Shown here: one piece after another, positions 1 to 11,900 of the stretch
How positions within the stretch are numbered: position 1 is the first letter of the stretch
Layout of the letters: every line of letters starts with the position of its first letter
Source: Rhabditoides inermis
Taxonomy: Eukaryota; Nematoda; Chromadorea; Rhabditida; Rhabditidae
Direction of reading: 5' to 3'
NCBI GenBank assembly: GCA_963966185.1
Contig: CAWZYM010000328.1
Span: 1-64,000, forward strand
DNA: 64,000 nucleotides
The notes under the pieces: model-generated
The model's input: only the letters and a program-made list of their open reading frames with translations
The model's database searches: none
What the model was told of the DNA's origin: nothing
Made by a program: the position numbers and the translations under genes

Positions 1-129
1 AGAGAGTAAAATATCAGAGTGTGGGAGAAAACGTTTATCAGTATCAGTGATCAATATATTATTATAATTACTGATCTACTGATCGGCTTTGACCGCGGAG
101 GCGCGCGAAGCGTGCCGGAGCGCCTTCTA
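1..129 (+). repeat. satA array, 3' end of upstream module (M0)
   Basis: The last 139-bp satA monomer of a module that begins outside the window. It contains the GC-rich hairpin with a GAA loop near position 107 and the ATCAGT/ACTGAT dyad typical of the family. Confidence 0.85.
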
Positions 130-404
130 TGAGCATAGTAAATATAACATCTGTAGAAAAGCAGTCAAGCAGATACTATCAACCAGATAGACTGTGACAC
201 TTTCTAATTGTTTAAAATTACTGAACATTAAAAAATAAGGAAATAAATAAAGATCAGTCATCTACTGGTAGACTGACAACCGCACTTCTAGCACAGCTCC
301 TAATAGCACTTCCACAGCACATATCAAGTCAATCTATATATCAATCGATAGATAATTTTCTCCTCTATTTTATACCCATATTTCTAGCGCGCGAAGCGCG
401 CTAG
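130..404 (+). repeat. Tail alpha + terminal hairpin (end of M0)
   Basis: Alpha tail: it begins GAGCATAGTAAAT, passes through an A-rich stretch, then a block with the motif GCACTTCTAGCACAGCTCC and TCAATCGATAGATAATTTTC. It ends in the 21-bp hairpin at 384-404 (stem CTAGCGCGC, loop GAA). The hairpin is the boundary to M1. The same M1 sequence is preceded by a different tail form (beta) in its paralogues at 18912 and 40041. Confidence 0.85.
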
Positions 405-1301
405 TTGCCTGTAAGTGTAAAATGCTCTATGGTTTCCGTCCGTCCGTCCGTACGTCCATCGCTCTACCGCGCCACCCACTACTCCTATCTAGCCAAACGT
501 GACATCGATCCGATGGTCTCGGTCCCGAGATGCAGGATTCCAATTTTCAGCTCGTTATCTCTCATATCCGCGGAGCTATAAGCTTCAGAAAGTCCGACGA
601 AATAGCGCGTAATCAGAGAGAGTCAGACACAAAAGCGGCGAAATAGTGTGTCAGATGAAGAGACGGGTCACTGGCAAATCGGGTGCGGCGAGTAGACCTT
701 ACAAGAACGAGTACTGCGAATCGCAGACTTCAGCTATCGAAAAACGGTTTTCACGTCACTCCTCTAAACTCCCTCACCTACAAATCTGCCCGTAATCTTT
801 TTATAAATCTTCCTGGTTTCCTTTCACGAAGTGATTTAGTCGAGGCGAGGCGACACCAAACAGTTGTCGCGGGCTGTTCAAGAAAACTAGGCAATCGTGT
901 AAGGTCTCCCTTTACTACAACATGCAAATAGGTGGCCACTACACTTCTACCAAAATTCGCATCTTTTTGTGACCTCTCACGCCTGCAATCAATTAAATTC
1001 CTCTAATCGACGTCGTTTTATTGCCCCGCGACGAGAGAGTGTGGCGAGGTGAGAGTGCGCCAGCTGCCAGTCTGTCTGATGTCAGAGAAAGAGACAGTCA
1101 ATTGTGCAAATGAGCGAGAGTATCACCATGCACTACGAAACAGCTCACCACACTCCAACAAACTATTTTCTGAGCACATACAATAAAACAATACTATATG
1201 CACTCACGTCATTCTATATTCAAAGATAGAAGTGAGGCGAGGCGAAATACTATGTAACCTCCTTTTCTCATCTCTCTCCTTTACTTATCCCTCTCTTCTC
1301 A

Positions 1302-1347
<46 letters not shown>

Positions 1348-1472
1348 CCTCTCTCCCTCTCTTCCTCTATCTCTCTCTTATATATTATGATTTTAGATTA
1401 TTGATAACTATGAAGTCTACTGGGATCTAAAATAAATAATAATTGTCAACCAGCTGCTCATCCCACTCTCTT

Positions 1473-1538
<66 letters not shown>

Positions 1539-1620
1539 GCTCGCTTAAATTTTATAATATAAGACCAGTAATAACTATAAAGTATATTTGTATCTCTAAT
1601 AAATAAAAATTGTCAACCAG
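405..1620 (+). repeat. Core + CT tracts + linker of M1
   Basis: Core with TCCGTCCG repeats near 437, the block GACATCGATCCGATGGTCTC near 500, CCGCGGAGCTATAAG near 569, and TGCCCCGCGACGAGAGAGTG near 1022. CT tract 1 is at about 1261-1379 and CT tract 2 at about 1466-1545. An A/T-rich linker ends in TTGTCAACCAG. An open frame of about 82 codons at 683-931 has no ATG and is not considered a gene. Confidence 0.8.
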
Positions 1621-3740
1621 CTACTGATAGGCTTTTACCGCGGAGTGTGCCGGAGCGCCCTCTATGAGCATACGAGAGAGTGAAAGATCAGTGAGTAGGA
1701 GAGAATGCATATCAGTATCAGTGTTCAATATATTATTATAATTACTGATCTACTGATATATTTTGAAAGCGGAGGCGCGCGGAGCGTGCCGGAGCGCTTT
1801 CTATGTGCATACGAGAGAGTGAAAGATCAGAGAGTCGGAGAAAATTCATATCAGTAGCAGTGATCAATGCATTCTTACTATTACTGATCTACTGATATAT
1901 TTTGACCGCGGAGGCGCGCGGAGCGTGCCGGAGCGCTTTCTATGTGCATACGAGAAAGTGAAAGATCAGAGAGTCGGAGAAAATTCATATCAGTAGCAGT
2001 GATCAATGCATTCTTACTATTACTGATCTACTGATATATTTTGACCGCGGAGGCGCGCGGAGCGTGCCGGAGCGCTTTCTATGTGCATACGAGAGAGTGA
2101 AAGATCAGAGATTCGGAGAAAATTCATATCAGTAGCAGTGATCAATATTTATTCTTATTATTACTGATCTACTGATAGGCTCTGACCGCGGAGGCGCGCG
2201 GAGCGTGCCGGAGCGCTTTCTATGTGCATACGAGAAAGTGAACGATCAGAGAGTCGGAGAAAATTCATATCAGTAGCAGTGATCAATGCATTCTTACTAT
2301 TACTGATCTACTGATATATTTTGACCGCGGAGGCGCGCGGAGCGTGCCGGAGCGCTTTCTATGTGCATACGAGAGAAAGAAAGATCAGAGAGTCGGAGAA
2401 AATTCATATCAGTAGCAGTGATCAATGCATTCTTACTATTACTGATCTACTGATATATTTTGACCGCGGAGGCGCGCGGAGCGTGCCGGAGCGCTTTCTA
2501 TGTGCATACGAGAAAGTGAACGATCAGAGAGTCGGAGAAAATTCATATCAGTAGCAGTGATCAATGCATTCTTACTATTACTGATCTACTGATATATTTT
2601 GACCGCGGAGGCGCGCGGAGCGTGCCGGAGCGCTTTCTATGTGCATACGAGAGAAAGAAAGATCAGAGAGTCGGAGAAAATTCATATCAGTAGCAGTGAT
2701 CAATGCATTCTTACTATTACTGATCTACTGATATATTTTGACCGCGGAGGCGCGCGGAGCGTGCCGGAGCGCTTTCTATGTGCATACGAGAAAGTGAACG
2801 ATCAGAGAGTCGGAGAAAATTCATATCAGTAGCAGTGATCAATGCATTCTTACTATTACTGATCTACTGATAGAATTTGACCGCGGAGGCGCGCGGAGCG
2901 TGCCGGAGCGCTTTCTATGTGCATACGAGAGAAAGAAAGATCAGAGAGTCGGAGAAAATTCATATCAGTAGCAGTGATCAATGCATTCTTACTATTACTG
3001 ATCTACTGATATATTTTGACCGCGGAGGCGCGCGGAGCGTGCCGGAGCGCTTTCTATGTGCATACGAGAAAGTGAACGATCAGAGAATCGGAGAAAATTC
3101 ATATCAGTAGCAGTGATCAATGCATTCTTACTATTACTGATCTACTGATAGAATTTGACCGCGGAGGCGCGCGGAGCGTGCCGGAGCGCTTTCTATGTGC
3201 ATACAAGAGAAAGAAAGCTCAGAGAGTCGGAGAAAATTCATATCAGTAGCAGTGATCAATGCCGTCTTACTATTACTGATCTACTGATATATTTTGACCG
3301 CGGATGCGCGCGAAGCGTGCCGGAGCGCTTTCTATGTGCGTACGAGAGAGTAAAAGTTCAGAGAGTAGGAGAGAAGGCATATCAGTATCAGTGATCAGTA
3401 TAATATTATAATTACTGATCTACTGATCGGCTTTGACCGCGGATGCGCGAAGCGTGCCGGAGCGCTTTCTATGTGCGTACGAAAGAGTAAAAGCTCAGAG
3501 AGTGGGAGAGAAGGCATATTAAGATCAGTGATCAGTATATTATTATATATACTGATTCACTGATCGGCTTTGACCGCGGAGGCGCGCGAAGCGTGCCGGA
3601 GCGCCCTCCATGTGCATACGAGAGAGTAAAATATCAGAGAGTAGGAGAAAATGCAAATCAGTATCAGTGATCATTAGTGTTATTTTTATTACTGATCTAC
3701 TGTTATGCTCTGACAGCGGAGCGTGCCGGAGCGCCTTCTA
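1621..3740 (+). repeat. satA array of M1 (about 15 monomers)
   Basis: 139-bp monomers, mostly the subfamily with a GGA loop (GCGCGCGGAGCG). From about 2300 to 3290 they alternate between AGAGAAAGAAAG and AGAAAGTGAACG types, giving a 278-bp dimer period. The last monomers (from about 3300) switch to the GAA-loop type, so the array is ordered rather than homogenised end to end. Confidence 0.9.
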
Positions 3741-4009
3741 TGAGCATAGTAAATACATCTGTAGAAAAACAGTCAACCAGATACTATCAACCAGATAGAC
3801 TGTGACACTTTCTAATTATTTAAATTTACTGTAAATAAAAAAAGGAAATAAATAAAGATTAGTCATCTACTGGAAGACTGACAACAGCACTTCTAGCACA
3901 GCTCCTAATAGCACTTCCAGAGCACATATCAAATCAATCTATATATCAATCGATAGATAATTTTCTCCTCTATTTCATACCTGTATTTCTAGCGCGCGAA
4001 GCGCGCTAG
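3741..4009 (+). repeat. Tail alpha + terminal hairpin (M1/M2 boundary)
   Basis: Alpha tail ending in the 21-bp hairpin at 3989-4009. Homology with the M5 and M11 tails holds up to the hairpin. The core that follows then differs: M2 starts TCTGCCTG, while M6 and M12 start TTGCCTGTG. Confidence 0.85.
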
Positions 4010-5008
4010 TCTGCCTGTAAGTGTAAAATGCCCTATGGTTTCCGTACGTCCATCGCTCTACCGCGCCAGCCACTACTCCTATCTAGCCAAACGTGACATC
4101 GATCCGATGGTCTCGGTCCCGAGATGCAGGATTCCAATTTTCAGATCTTTATCTCTCATATCCGCGGAGCTATAAGCTCAAGAAGGTCCGACGAAATAGC
4201 GCGTAATCCGAGAGAGTCAGACAGAAAAGCAGCGAGATAGTGTGTCAGATGAAGAGACGGGTCACTGACGAATCGGGTGCGGCGAGTAGACCTTACAAGA
4301 ACGAGTACTGCGAATCGCAGACTTCAGCTATCGAAAAACGGTTTCGACGTCACTCCTCTACACTCCCTCACCTACAAATCTGCCCGTAATCTTTTTATAA
4401 ATCCTCCTGGTTTCCTTTCACGAAGTGATTTAGTCGAGGCGAGGCGACACCAAACAGTTGTCGCGGGCTGTTCAAGAAAACTAGGCAACCGTGTAAGGTC
4501 TCCCTTTACTACAACATGCAAATAGGTGGCCACTACACTTCTACCAAAATTTGCATCTTTTTGTGACCTCTGACGCTCGCTATCAATTAAATTCCTCTAA
4601 TCGACGTCGTTTTATTGCCCCGCGACGAGAGAGTGTGGCGAGGTGAGAGTGCGCCAGCTGCCAGTCTGTCTGCTGTTAGAGAAAGAAACAGTAAATTGTG
4701 CAAATGAGCGAGAACAGCACCATGCACTACGAAACAGCTCACCACACTCCACAAACTGTGCAAAGTCTATATTCTGAGCAAATACAATACAAATATAACT
4801 GTATGCACTAACGACATTCTATATTCAATCAGGAAGTGAGGCGAGGCGAAATACTATGTAACCTTCTTTTCTCATCCCTCTCTTTTTCTCATCCCTCTTT
4901 TTTCGTCTCTCTCTCTTTCTCTCTCTCTCTCTCTTTCTTATCTCTCTCTCTCTCTCTCTCGTCTTTCTCTCTCTCTCTCTCTCTCTCTCGCTATTTCTTT
5001 CGTCTCTC

Positions 5009-5055
<47 letters not shown>

Positions 5056-5142
5056 CTCTTTCTCTCTCTCGATTTTATAATATGAGACCAGTGATAACTA
5101 TAAATTATATTTGTATCTCTAATAAATAAAAATTGTCAACCA
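4010..5142 (+). repeat. Core + CT tract + linker of M2
   Basis: Same core as M1 with scattered substitutions. One long interrupted CT tract at about 4862-5070 replaces the two tracts of M1. The open frame at 4277-4525 is the same ATG-less frame seen in every core. Confidence 0.8.
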
Positions 5143-6730
5143 GCTACTGATAGGCTTTTACCGCGGAGCGGAGTGTGCCGGAACGCATTCTGAGTGCATA
5201 CGAGAGAGTAAAAGATCAGAGAGTAGGAGAGAAGGCATATCAGTATCAGTGATCAGTATATTATTATAATTACTGATATACTGATCGGTTTTGACGGCGG
5301 AGGCGCGCGAAGCGTGCCGGAGCGCTTTCTATGTGCATACGAGAAAGTAAAAGATAAGAGAAATGGAGAAAACGCATATCAGTAGCAGTGATCAATGTTT
5401 TATTATATATTACTGATCTACTGATCGACTTTGACCGCGGAGGCGCGCGGAGCGTGCCGGAGCGCTTTCTATGTGCATACGAGAGAGTGAAAGATAAAAG
5501 AGTTAGAGAAAATGCATATCAGTAGCAGTGATCAATATAGTCTTATTATTACTGATCTACTGATCGACTTTGACCGCGGAGGCGCGCGGAGCGTGCCGGA
5601 GCGCTATCTAAGTGCATACGAGAAAGTAAAAGATCAGAGAGTCGGAGAAAATGCATATCAGTAGCAGTGATCAATATAGTCTTATTATTACTGATCTACT
5701 GATCGACTTTGACCGCGGAGGCGCGCGGAGCGTGCCGGAGCGCTTGCTAAGTGCATACGAGAAAGTAAAAGATCAGAGAGTCGGAGAAAATGCATATCAG
5801 TAGCAGTGATCAATATAGTCTTATTATTACTGATCTACTGATCGACTTTGACCGCGGAGGGGGGCGGAGCGTGCCGGAGCGCTTTCTAAGTGCATACGAG
5901 AAAGTAAAAGATCAGAGAGTCGGAGAAAATGCATATCAGTAGCAGTGATCAATATAGTCTTATTATTACTGATCTACTGATCGACTTTGACCGCGGAGGC
6001 GCGCGGAGCGTGCCGGAGCGCTTTCTTTGTGCATACGAGAAAGTAAAAGATCAGAGAGTCGGAGAAAATGCATATCAGTAGCAGTGATCAATATAGTCTT
6101 ATTATTACTGATCTACTGATCGACTTTGACCGCGGAGGGGGGCGGAGCGTGCCGGAGCGCTTTCTAAGTGCATACGAGAAAGTAAAAGATCAGAGAGTCG
6201 GAGAAAATGCATATCAGTAGCAGTGATCAATATAGTCTTATTATTACTGATCTACTGATCGACTTTGACCGCGGAGGCGCGCGGAGCGTGCCGGAGCGCT
6301 TTCTTTGTGCATACGAGAAAGTAAGAGATCAGAGAGTCGGAGAAAATGCATATCAGTAGCAGTGATCAATATAGTCTTATTATTACTGATCTACTGATCG
6401 ACTTTGACCGCGGAGGGGGGCGGAGCGTGCAGGAGCGCTTTCTATGTGTATACGAGAAAGTAAAAGATCAGAGAGTCGGAGAAAATGCATATCAGTAGCA
6501 GTGATCAATATAGTCTTAGTATTACTGATCTACTAATCGATTTTGACCGCGGAGGCGCGCGGAGCGTGCCGGAGCGCTTTCTATGTGCATACGAGAGAGT
6601 AACTTATCAAAGAGTAGGAGAAAATGCATATCAGTATCAGTGATCAATAAATAATTATAATTACTGATCTACTGATCGGCTTTGACCGCGGAGGCACGCG
6701 AAGCGTGCCGGAGCGTGCCGGAGCGCCTTC

Positions 6731-6792
6731 TAGAGCAAAGGAGAGAGAGAAAGAGACAGAAAGAGACAGAGAGACAGAGAGAGAGAGAAAGA

Positions 6793-6832
<40 letters not shown>

Positions 6833-6905
6833 AGCGGAGAAACGGAAAGTGTAGTTTAGTTATGACATAGTTATCACTCATATACCGATTGTCTTCGGCT
6901 GCATC
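6731..6905 (+). repeat. GA element in M2 (first)
   Basis: An interrupted (GA)n run at about 6740-6834. A conserved non-repeat sequence follows: AGCGGAGAAACGGAAAGTG, GTTTAGTTATGACAT, and TCTTCGGCTGCATCTCGGAG near 6890. The unit is the same in M4, M8, M10 and M13-M15. Just upstream, at about 6692-6708, the GC hairpin is fully paired (GGCACGC / GCGTGCC, loop GAA). Confidence 0.85.
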
Positions 6906-7060
6906 TCGGAGCGCTCTTCATGTGCATACGAAAGAGTAAAATATCAGAGAGTAGGAGAAAACGCATATCAGTAGCAGTGATAAAAATGTTATTATAATTA
7001 CTGATCTACTGATCGGCTTTGACCGCGGAAGCGCGCGAAGCGTGCCGGAGCGCCTTCTAG

Positions 7061-7185
7061 AGCAAAGGAGAGAGAGCGAGAGAGAGAGAGAGAGAGAAGC
7101 GGAGAAACGAAAAGTGTAGTTTAGTTATAACATATTTATCACTCATATACCGATAGTCTTCGGCTGCATCTCGAAGCGCGAGAAT
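7061..7185 (+). repeat. GA element in M2 (second, short)
   Basis: A shorter (GA)n run, about 7068-7096, with the same downstream motif ending TCTTCGGCTGCATCTCG. It lies about 330 bp from the first copy, so this stretch of M2 is a local tandem duplication. Confidence 0.8.
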
Positions 7186-7454
7186 CAAAAATTATCAACC
7201 AGCTACTCAGAGAGTAGAATAGATTCTATATCAGTATCAGTGATTAATAAATTATCATAATTACTGATCTACTGATCGACTTTGACCGCGGAGGCGCGCG
7301 AAGCGTGCCGGAGCGCCCTCTATGTGCATACGAGAGAGTAAAATATCAAAGAGTAGGAGAAAGTGCATATCAGTATCAGTGATCATTTTATTATTATTTT
7401 TATTAGTGAAATACTCATAGGCTATGACCGCGGAGCGTGCCGGAGCGCCTTCTA

Positions 7455-7718
7455 TGAGCATAGTAAATATAACAGGAAAGCAGTCAAGAAGATACTATCA
7501 ACCAGATAGACTGTGACACGTTCTAATTATTTAAAATTACTGAAAATAAAAAAGGAAATGAAAAAGATCAGTCATCTACTGGAAGACTGAAAACAGCACT
7601 TCTAGCACAGCTCCTAATAGCACTTCCAGAGCACATATCAAGTCAATCTATATAACAATCGATAGATAATTTTCTCCTCTATTTTATACCTATATTTCTA
7701 GCGCGCGAAGCGCGCTAG
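7455..7718 (+). repeat. Tail alpha + terminal hairpin (M2/M3 boundary)
   Basis: Alpha tail with AACAGGAAAGCAGTCAAG in place of the usual CTGTAGAAAAGCAG. Hairpin at 7698-7718. Confidence 0.85.
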
Positions 7719-8603
7719 TCTGATGTATGTGCAAAATGCCCTATGGTGTCAATCCGTCCGAGTCTCCACAAGGCCCACCGATACTCCTATCTAGCCAAAC
7801 GTGACATCGATCAAATGCTCTCGGTCCCGAGATGCAGGATTCCAATTTTCAGCTCGTTATCTCTCATATCCGCGGAGCTATAAGCTTCAGAAAGTCCGAC
7901 GAAATAGCGCGTAATCAGAGAGAGTCAGACACAAAAGCGGCGAAATAGTGTGTCAGATGAAGAGACGGGTCACTGGCAAATCGGGTGCGGCGAGTAGACC
8001 TTACAAGAACGAGTACTGCGAATCGCAGACTTCAGCTATCGAAAAACGGTTTTCACGTCACTCCTCTAAACTCCCTCACCTACAAATCTGCCCGTAATCT
8101 TTTTATAAATCTTCCTTGTTTCCTTTCACGAAGTGATTTAGTCGAGGCGAGGCGACACCAAACAGTTGTCGCGGGCTGTTCAAGAAAACTAGGCAATCGT
8201 GTAAGGTCTCCCTTTACTACAACATGCAAATAGGTGGCCACTACACTTCTACCAAAATTTGCATCTTTTTGTGACCTCTGACGCTCGCTATCAATTAAAT
8301 TCCTCTAATCGACGTCGTTTTATTGCCCCGCGACGAGAGAGTGTGGCGAGGTGAGAGTGCGCCAGCTGCCAGTCTGTCTGATGTCAGAGAAAAAGACAGT
8401 CAATTGTGCAAATGAGCGAGAACATCACCACGCACTACGAAACAGCTCACCACACTCCAACAAACTATTTTCTGAGCACATACAATAAAACAATACTATA
8501 TGCACTCACGTCATTCTATATTCAAAGATAGAAGTGAGGCGAGGCGAAATACTATGTAACCTCCTTTTCTCATCTCTCTCCTTTACTTATCCCTCTCTTC
8601 TCA

Positions 8604-8645
<42 letters not shown>

Positions 8646-8763
8646 CCTCTCTCCCTCTCTTCCTCTATCTCTCTCTTATAAATTATGATTTTAGATTATT
8701 GATAACTATGAAGTCTACTGGGATCTAAAATAAATAATAATTGTCAACCAGCTGCTCATCCCA

Positions 8764-8818
<55 letters not shown>

Positions 8819-8900
8819 GCTCGCTTAAATTTTATAATATAAGACCAGTAATAACTATAAAGTATATTTGTATCTCTAATAAATAAAAATTGTCAACCAG
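7719..8900 (+). repeat. Core + CT tracts + linker of M3
   Basis: Core starts TCTGATGTATG and carries a variant 5' part (CAATCCGTCCGAGTCTCC near 7749) resembling M9 and M14-M16 before joining the common core. CT tract 1 is at about 8562-8675 and tract 2 at about 8764-8820. Confidence 0.8.
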
Positions 8901-11900
8901 CTACTGATAGGCTTTTACCGCGGAGTGTGCCGGAGCGCCCTCTATGAGCATACGAGAGAGTGAAAGATCAGAGAGTAGGAGAGAATGCATATCAGTAGCA
9001 GTGATCAATGCATTCTTACTAATACTGATCTACTAATATATTTTGACCGCGGAGGCGCGCGGAGCGTGCCGGAGCGCTTTCTATGTGCATACGAGAAAGT
9101 GAACGATCAGAGAGTCGGAGAATATTCATATCAGTAGCAGTGATTAATGCATTCTTACTATTACTGATCTACTGATATATTTTGACCGCGGAGGCGCGCG
9201 GAGCGTGCCGGAGAGCTTTCTATGTGCATACGAGAGAGTGAAAGATCAGAGAGTCGGAGATAATTCATATCAGTAGCAGTGATCAATGCATTCTTACTAT
9301 TACTAATCTACTGATATATTTTGACCGCGGAGGCGCGCGGAGCGTGCCGGAGCGCTTTCTATGTGTATACGAGAAAGTGAACGATCAGAGAGTCGGAGAA
9401 AATTCATATCAGTAGCAGTGATCAATGCATTCTTACTATTACTGATCTACTGATATATTTTGACCGCGGAGGCGCGCGGAGCGTGCCGGAGCGCTTTCTA
9501 TGTGCATACGAGAAAGTGAACGATCAGAGAGTCGGAGAAAATTCATATCAGTAGCAGTGATCAATGCATTCTTACTATTACTGATCTACTGATAGAATTT
9601 GACCGCGGAGGCGCGCGGAGCGTGCCGGAGCGCTTTCTATGTGCATACGAGAGAAAGAAAGATCAGAGAGTCGGAGAAAATTCATATCAGTAACAGTGAT
9701 CAATGCATTCTTACTATTACTGATCTACTGATATATTTTGACCGCGGAGGCGCGCGAAGCGTGCCGGAGCGCTTTCTATGTGCATACGAGAAAGTGAACG
9801 ATCAGAGAGTCGGAGAAAATTCATATCAGTAGCAGTGATCAATGCATTCTTACTATTACTGATCTACTGATATATTTTGACCGCGGAGGCGCGCGGAGCG
9901 TGCCGGAGCGCTTTCTATGTGCATACGAGAGAAAAAGAAAGATCAGAGAGTCGGAGAAAATTCATATCAGTAGCAGTGATCAATGCATTCTTATTATTAC
10001 TAATCTACTGATATATTTTGACCGCGGAGGCGCGCGGAGCGTGCCGGAGCGCTTTCTATGTGCATACGAGAAAGTGAACGATCAGAGAGTCGGAGAAAAT
10101 TCATATCAGTAGCAGTGATCAATGCATTCTTACTATTACTGATCTACTGATATATTTTGACCGCGGAGGCGCGCGGAGCGTGCCGGAGCGCTTTCTATGT
10201 GCATACGAGAAAGTGAACGATCAGAGAGTCGGAGAAAATTCATATCAGTAGCAGTGATCAATGCATTCTTACTAATACTGATCTACTAATATATTTTGAC
10301 CGCGGAGGCGCGCGGAGCGTGCCGGAGCGCTTTCTGTGTGCATACGAGAAAGTGAACGATCAGAGAGTCGGAGAAAATTCATATCAGTAGCAGTGATTAA
10401 TGCATTCTTACTATTACTGATCTACTGATAGAATTTGACCGCGGAGGCGCGCGGAGCGTGCCGGAGCGCTTTCTATGTGCATACGAGAGAGTGAAAGATC
10501 AGAGAGTCGGAGATAATTCATATCAGTAGCAGTGATCAATGCATTCTTACTATTACTGATCTACTGATATATTTTGACCGCGGAGGCGCGCGGAGCGTGC
10601 CGGAGCGCTTTCTATGTGCATACGAGAGAGTGAAAGATCAGAGATTCGGAGAAAATTCATATCAGTAGCAGTGATCAATATTTATTCTTATTATTACTGA
10701 TCTACTGATAGGCTCTGACCGCGAAGGCGCGCGGAGCGTGCCGGAGCGCTTTCTATGTGCATACGAGAAAGTGAACGATCAGAGAGTCGGAGAAAACTCA
10801 TATCAGTAGCAGTGATCAATGCATTCTTACTATTACTGATCTACTGATATATTTTTGACCGCGGAGGCGCGCGGAACGTGCCGGAGCGCTTTCTATGTGC
10901 ATACGAGAGAAAGAAAGATCAGAGAGTCGGAGAAAATTCATATCAGTAGCAGTGATCAATGCATTCTTACTATTACTAATCTACTGATATATTTTGACCG
11001 CGGAGGCGCGCGGAGCGTTCCGGAGCGCTTTCTATGTGCATACGAGAGAGTGAAAGATCAGAGATTCGGAGAAAATTCATATCAGTAGCAGTGATCAATA
11101 TTTATTCTTATTATTACTGATCTACTGATAGGCTCTGACCGCGAAGGCGCGCGGAGCGTGCCTGAGCGCTTTCTATGTGCATACGAGAAAGTGAACGATC
11201 AGAGAGTCGGAGAAAATTCATATCAGTAGCAGTGATCAATGCATTCTTACTATTACTGATCTACTGATATATTTTTGACCGCGGAGGCGCGCGGAACGTG
11301 CCGGAGCGCTTTCTATGTGCATACGAGAGAAAGAAAGATCAGAGAGTCGGAGAAAATTCATATCAGTAGCAGTGATCAATGCATTCTTACTATTACTAAT
11401 CTACTGATATATTTTGACCGCGGAGGCGCGCGGAGCGTGCCGGAGCGCTTTCTATGTGTATACGAGAAAGTGAACGATCAGAGAGTCGGAGAAAATTCAT
11501 ATCAGTAGCAGTGATCAATGCATTCTTACTATTACTGATCTACTGATATATTTTGACCGCGGAGGCGCGCGGAGCGTGCCGGAGCGCTTTCTATGTGCAT
11601 ACGAGAAAGTGAACGATCAGAGAGTCGGAGAAAATTCATATCAGTAGCAGTGATCAATGCATTCTTACTATTACTGATCTACTGATAGAATTTGACCGCG
11701 GAGGCGCGCGGAGCGTGCCGGAGCGCTTTCTATGTGCATACGAGAAAGTGAACGATCAGAGAGTCGGAGAAAATTCATATCAGTAGCAGTGATCAATGCA
11801 TTCTTACTATTACTGATCTACTGATATATTTTTGACCGCGGAGGCGCGCGGAACGTGCCGGAGCGCTTTCTATGTGCATACGAGAGAAAGAAAGATCAGA

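Larger units (their letters stand above)
384..3988 (+). mobile_element. Module M1, hairpin-bounded repeat unit (3605 bp)
   Basis: A complete module from one hairpin to the next. It is near-identical to M5 (18912-22518) and M11 (40041-43676) over its whole length, but its neighbours on both sides differ from theirs, so it behaves as a discrete exchangeable cassette. A Helitron-like non-autonomous element is the best guess: the 3' hairpin ends in CTAG and a T follows, and most modules start TC. M1, M5, M6, M11 and M12 start TT instead. No coding capacity is credible. Confidence 0.6.
5143..7454 (+). repeat. satA array of M2
   Basis: 139-bp monomers. Between about 5700 and 6450, monomers with GCGCGCGG and GGGGGGCGG alternate, the latter starting at 5851, 6129 and 6407, which is exactly 278 bp apart. 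Two (GA)n elements interrupt the array near 6731 and 7061. The array ends with a monomer truncated into the alpha tail. Confidence 0.88.

Noticed and set aside
437..460. TCCGTCCGTCCG short repeat as a telomere-like sequence
   Set aside because: Only a few units, variable between modules, and embedded in the core.
860..900. Possible Pol III B box near GCTGTTCGAGAAAAC / GTTCAAGAAAAC
   Set aside because: Does not match the B-box consensus at its 3' end and no A box is spaced correctly. No tRNA or 5S-like fold was seen.
1021..1120. Hammerhead-ribozyme-like motif (CTGATG...GAAA) in the core
   Set aside because: The CTGATGA core is not complete, other copies read CTGCTG, and no flanking stems could be drawn. 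Satellites and Helitron-like elements do sometimes carry hammerheads, so I looked on both strands without success.
2321..3394. Repeated open frames of 77-79 codons in the satA arrays
   Set aside because: They begin at TTG, span about 1.7 monomers, recur wherever two monomers abut, and shift frame each 139 bp. They are a by-product of the satellite.
6669..6881. Arg-Glu or Ser-Leu rich frames at GA elements
   Set aside because: Pure translation of (GA)n or (CT)n.
384..7718. CRISPR-like array
   Set aside because: The repeats are 139-bp contiguous satellite monomers, not short repeats separated by unique spacers, and the DNA is eukaryotic.
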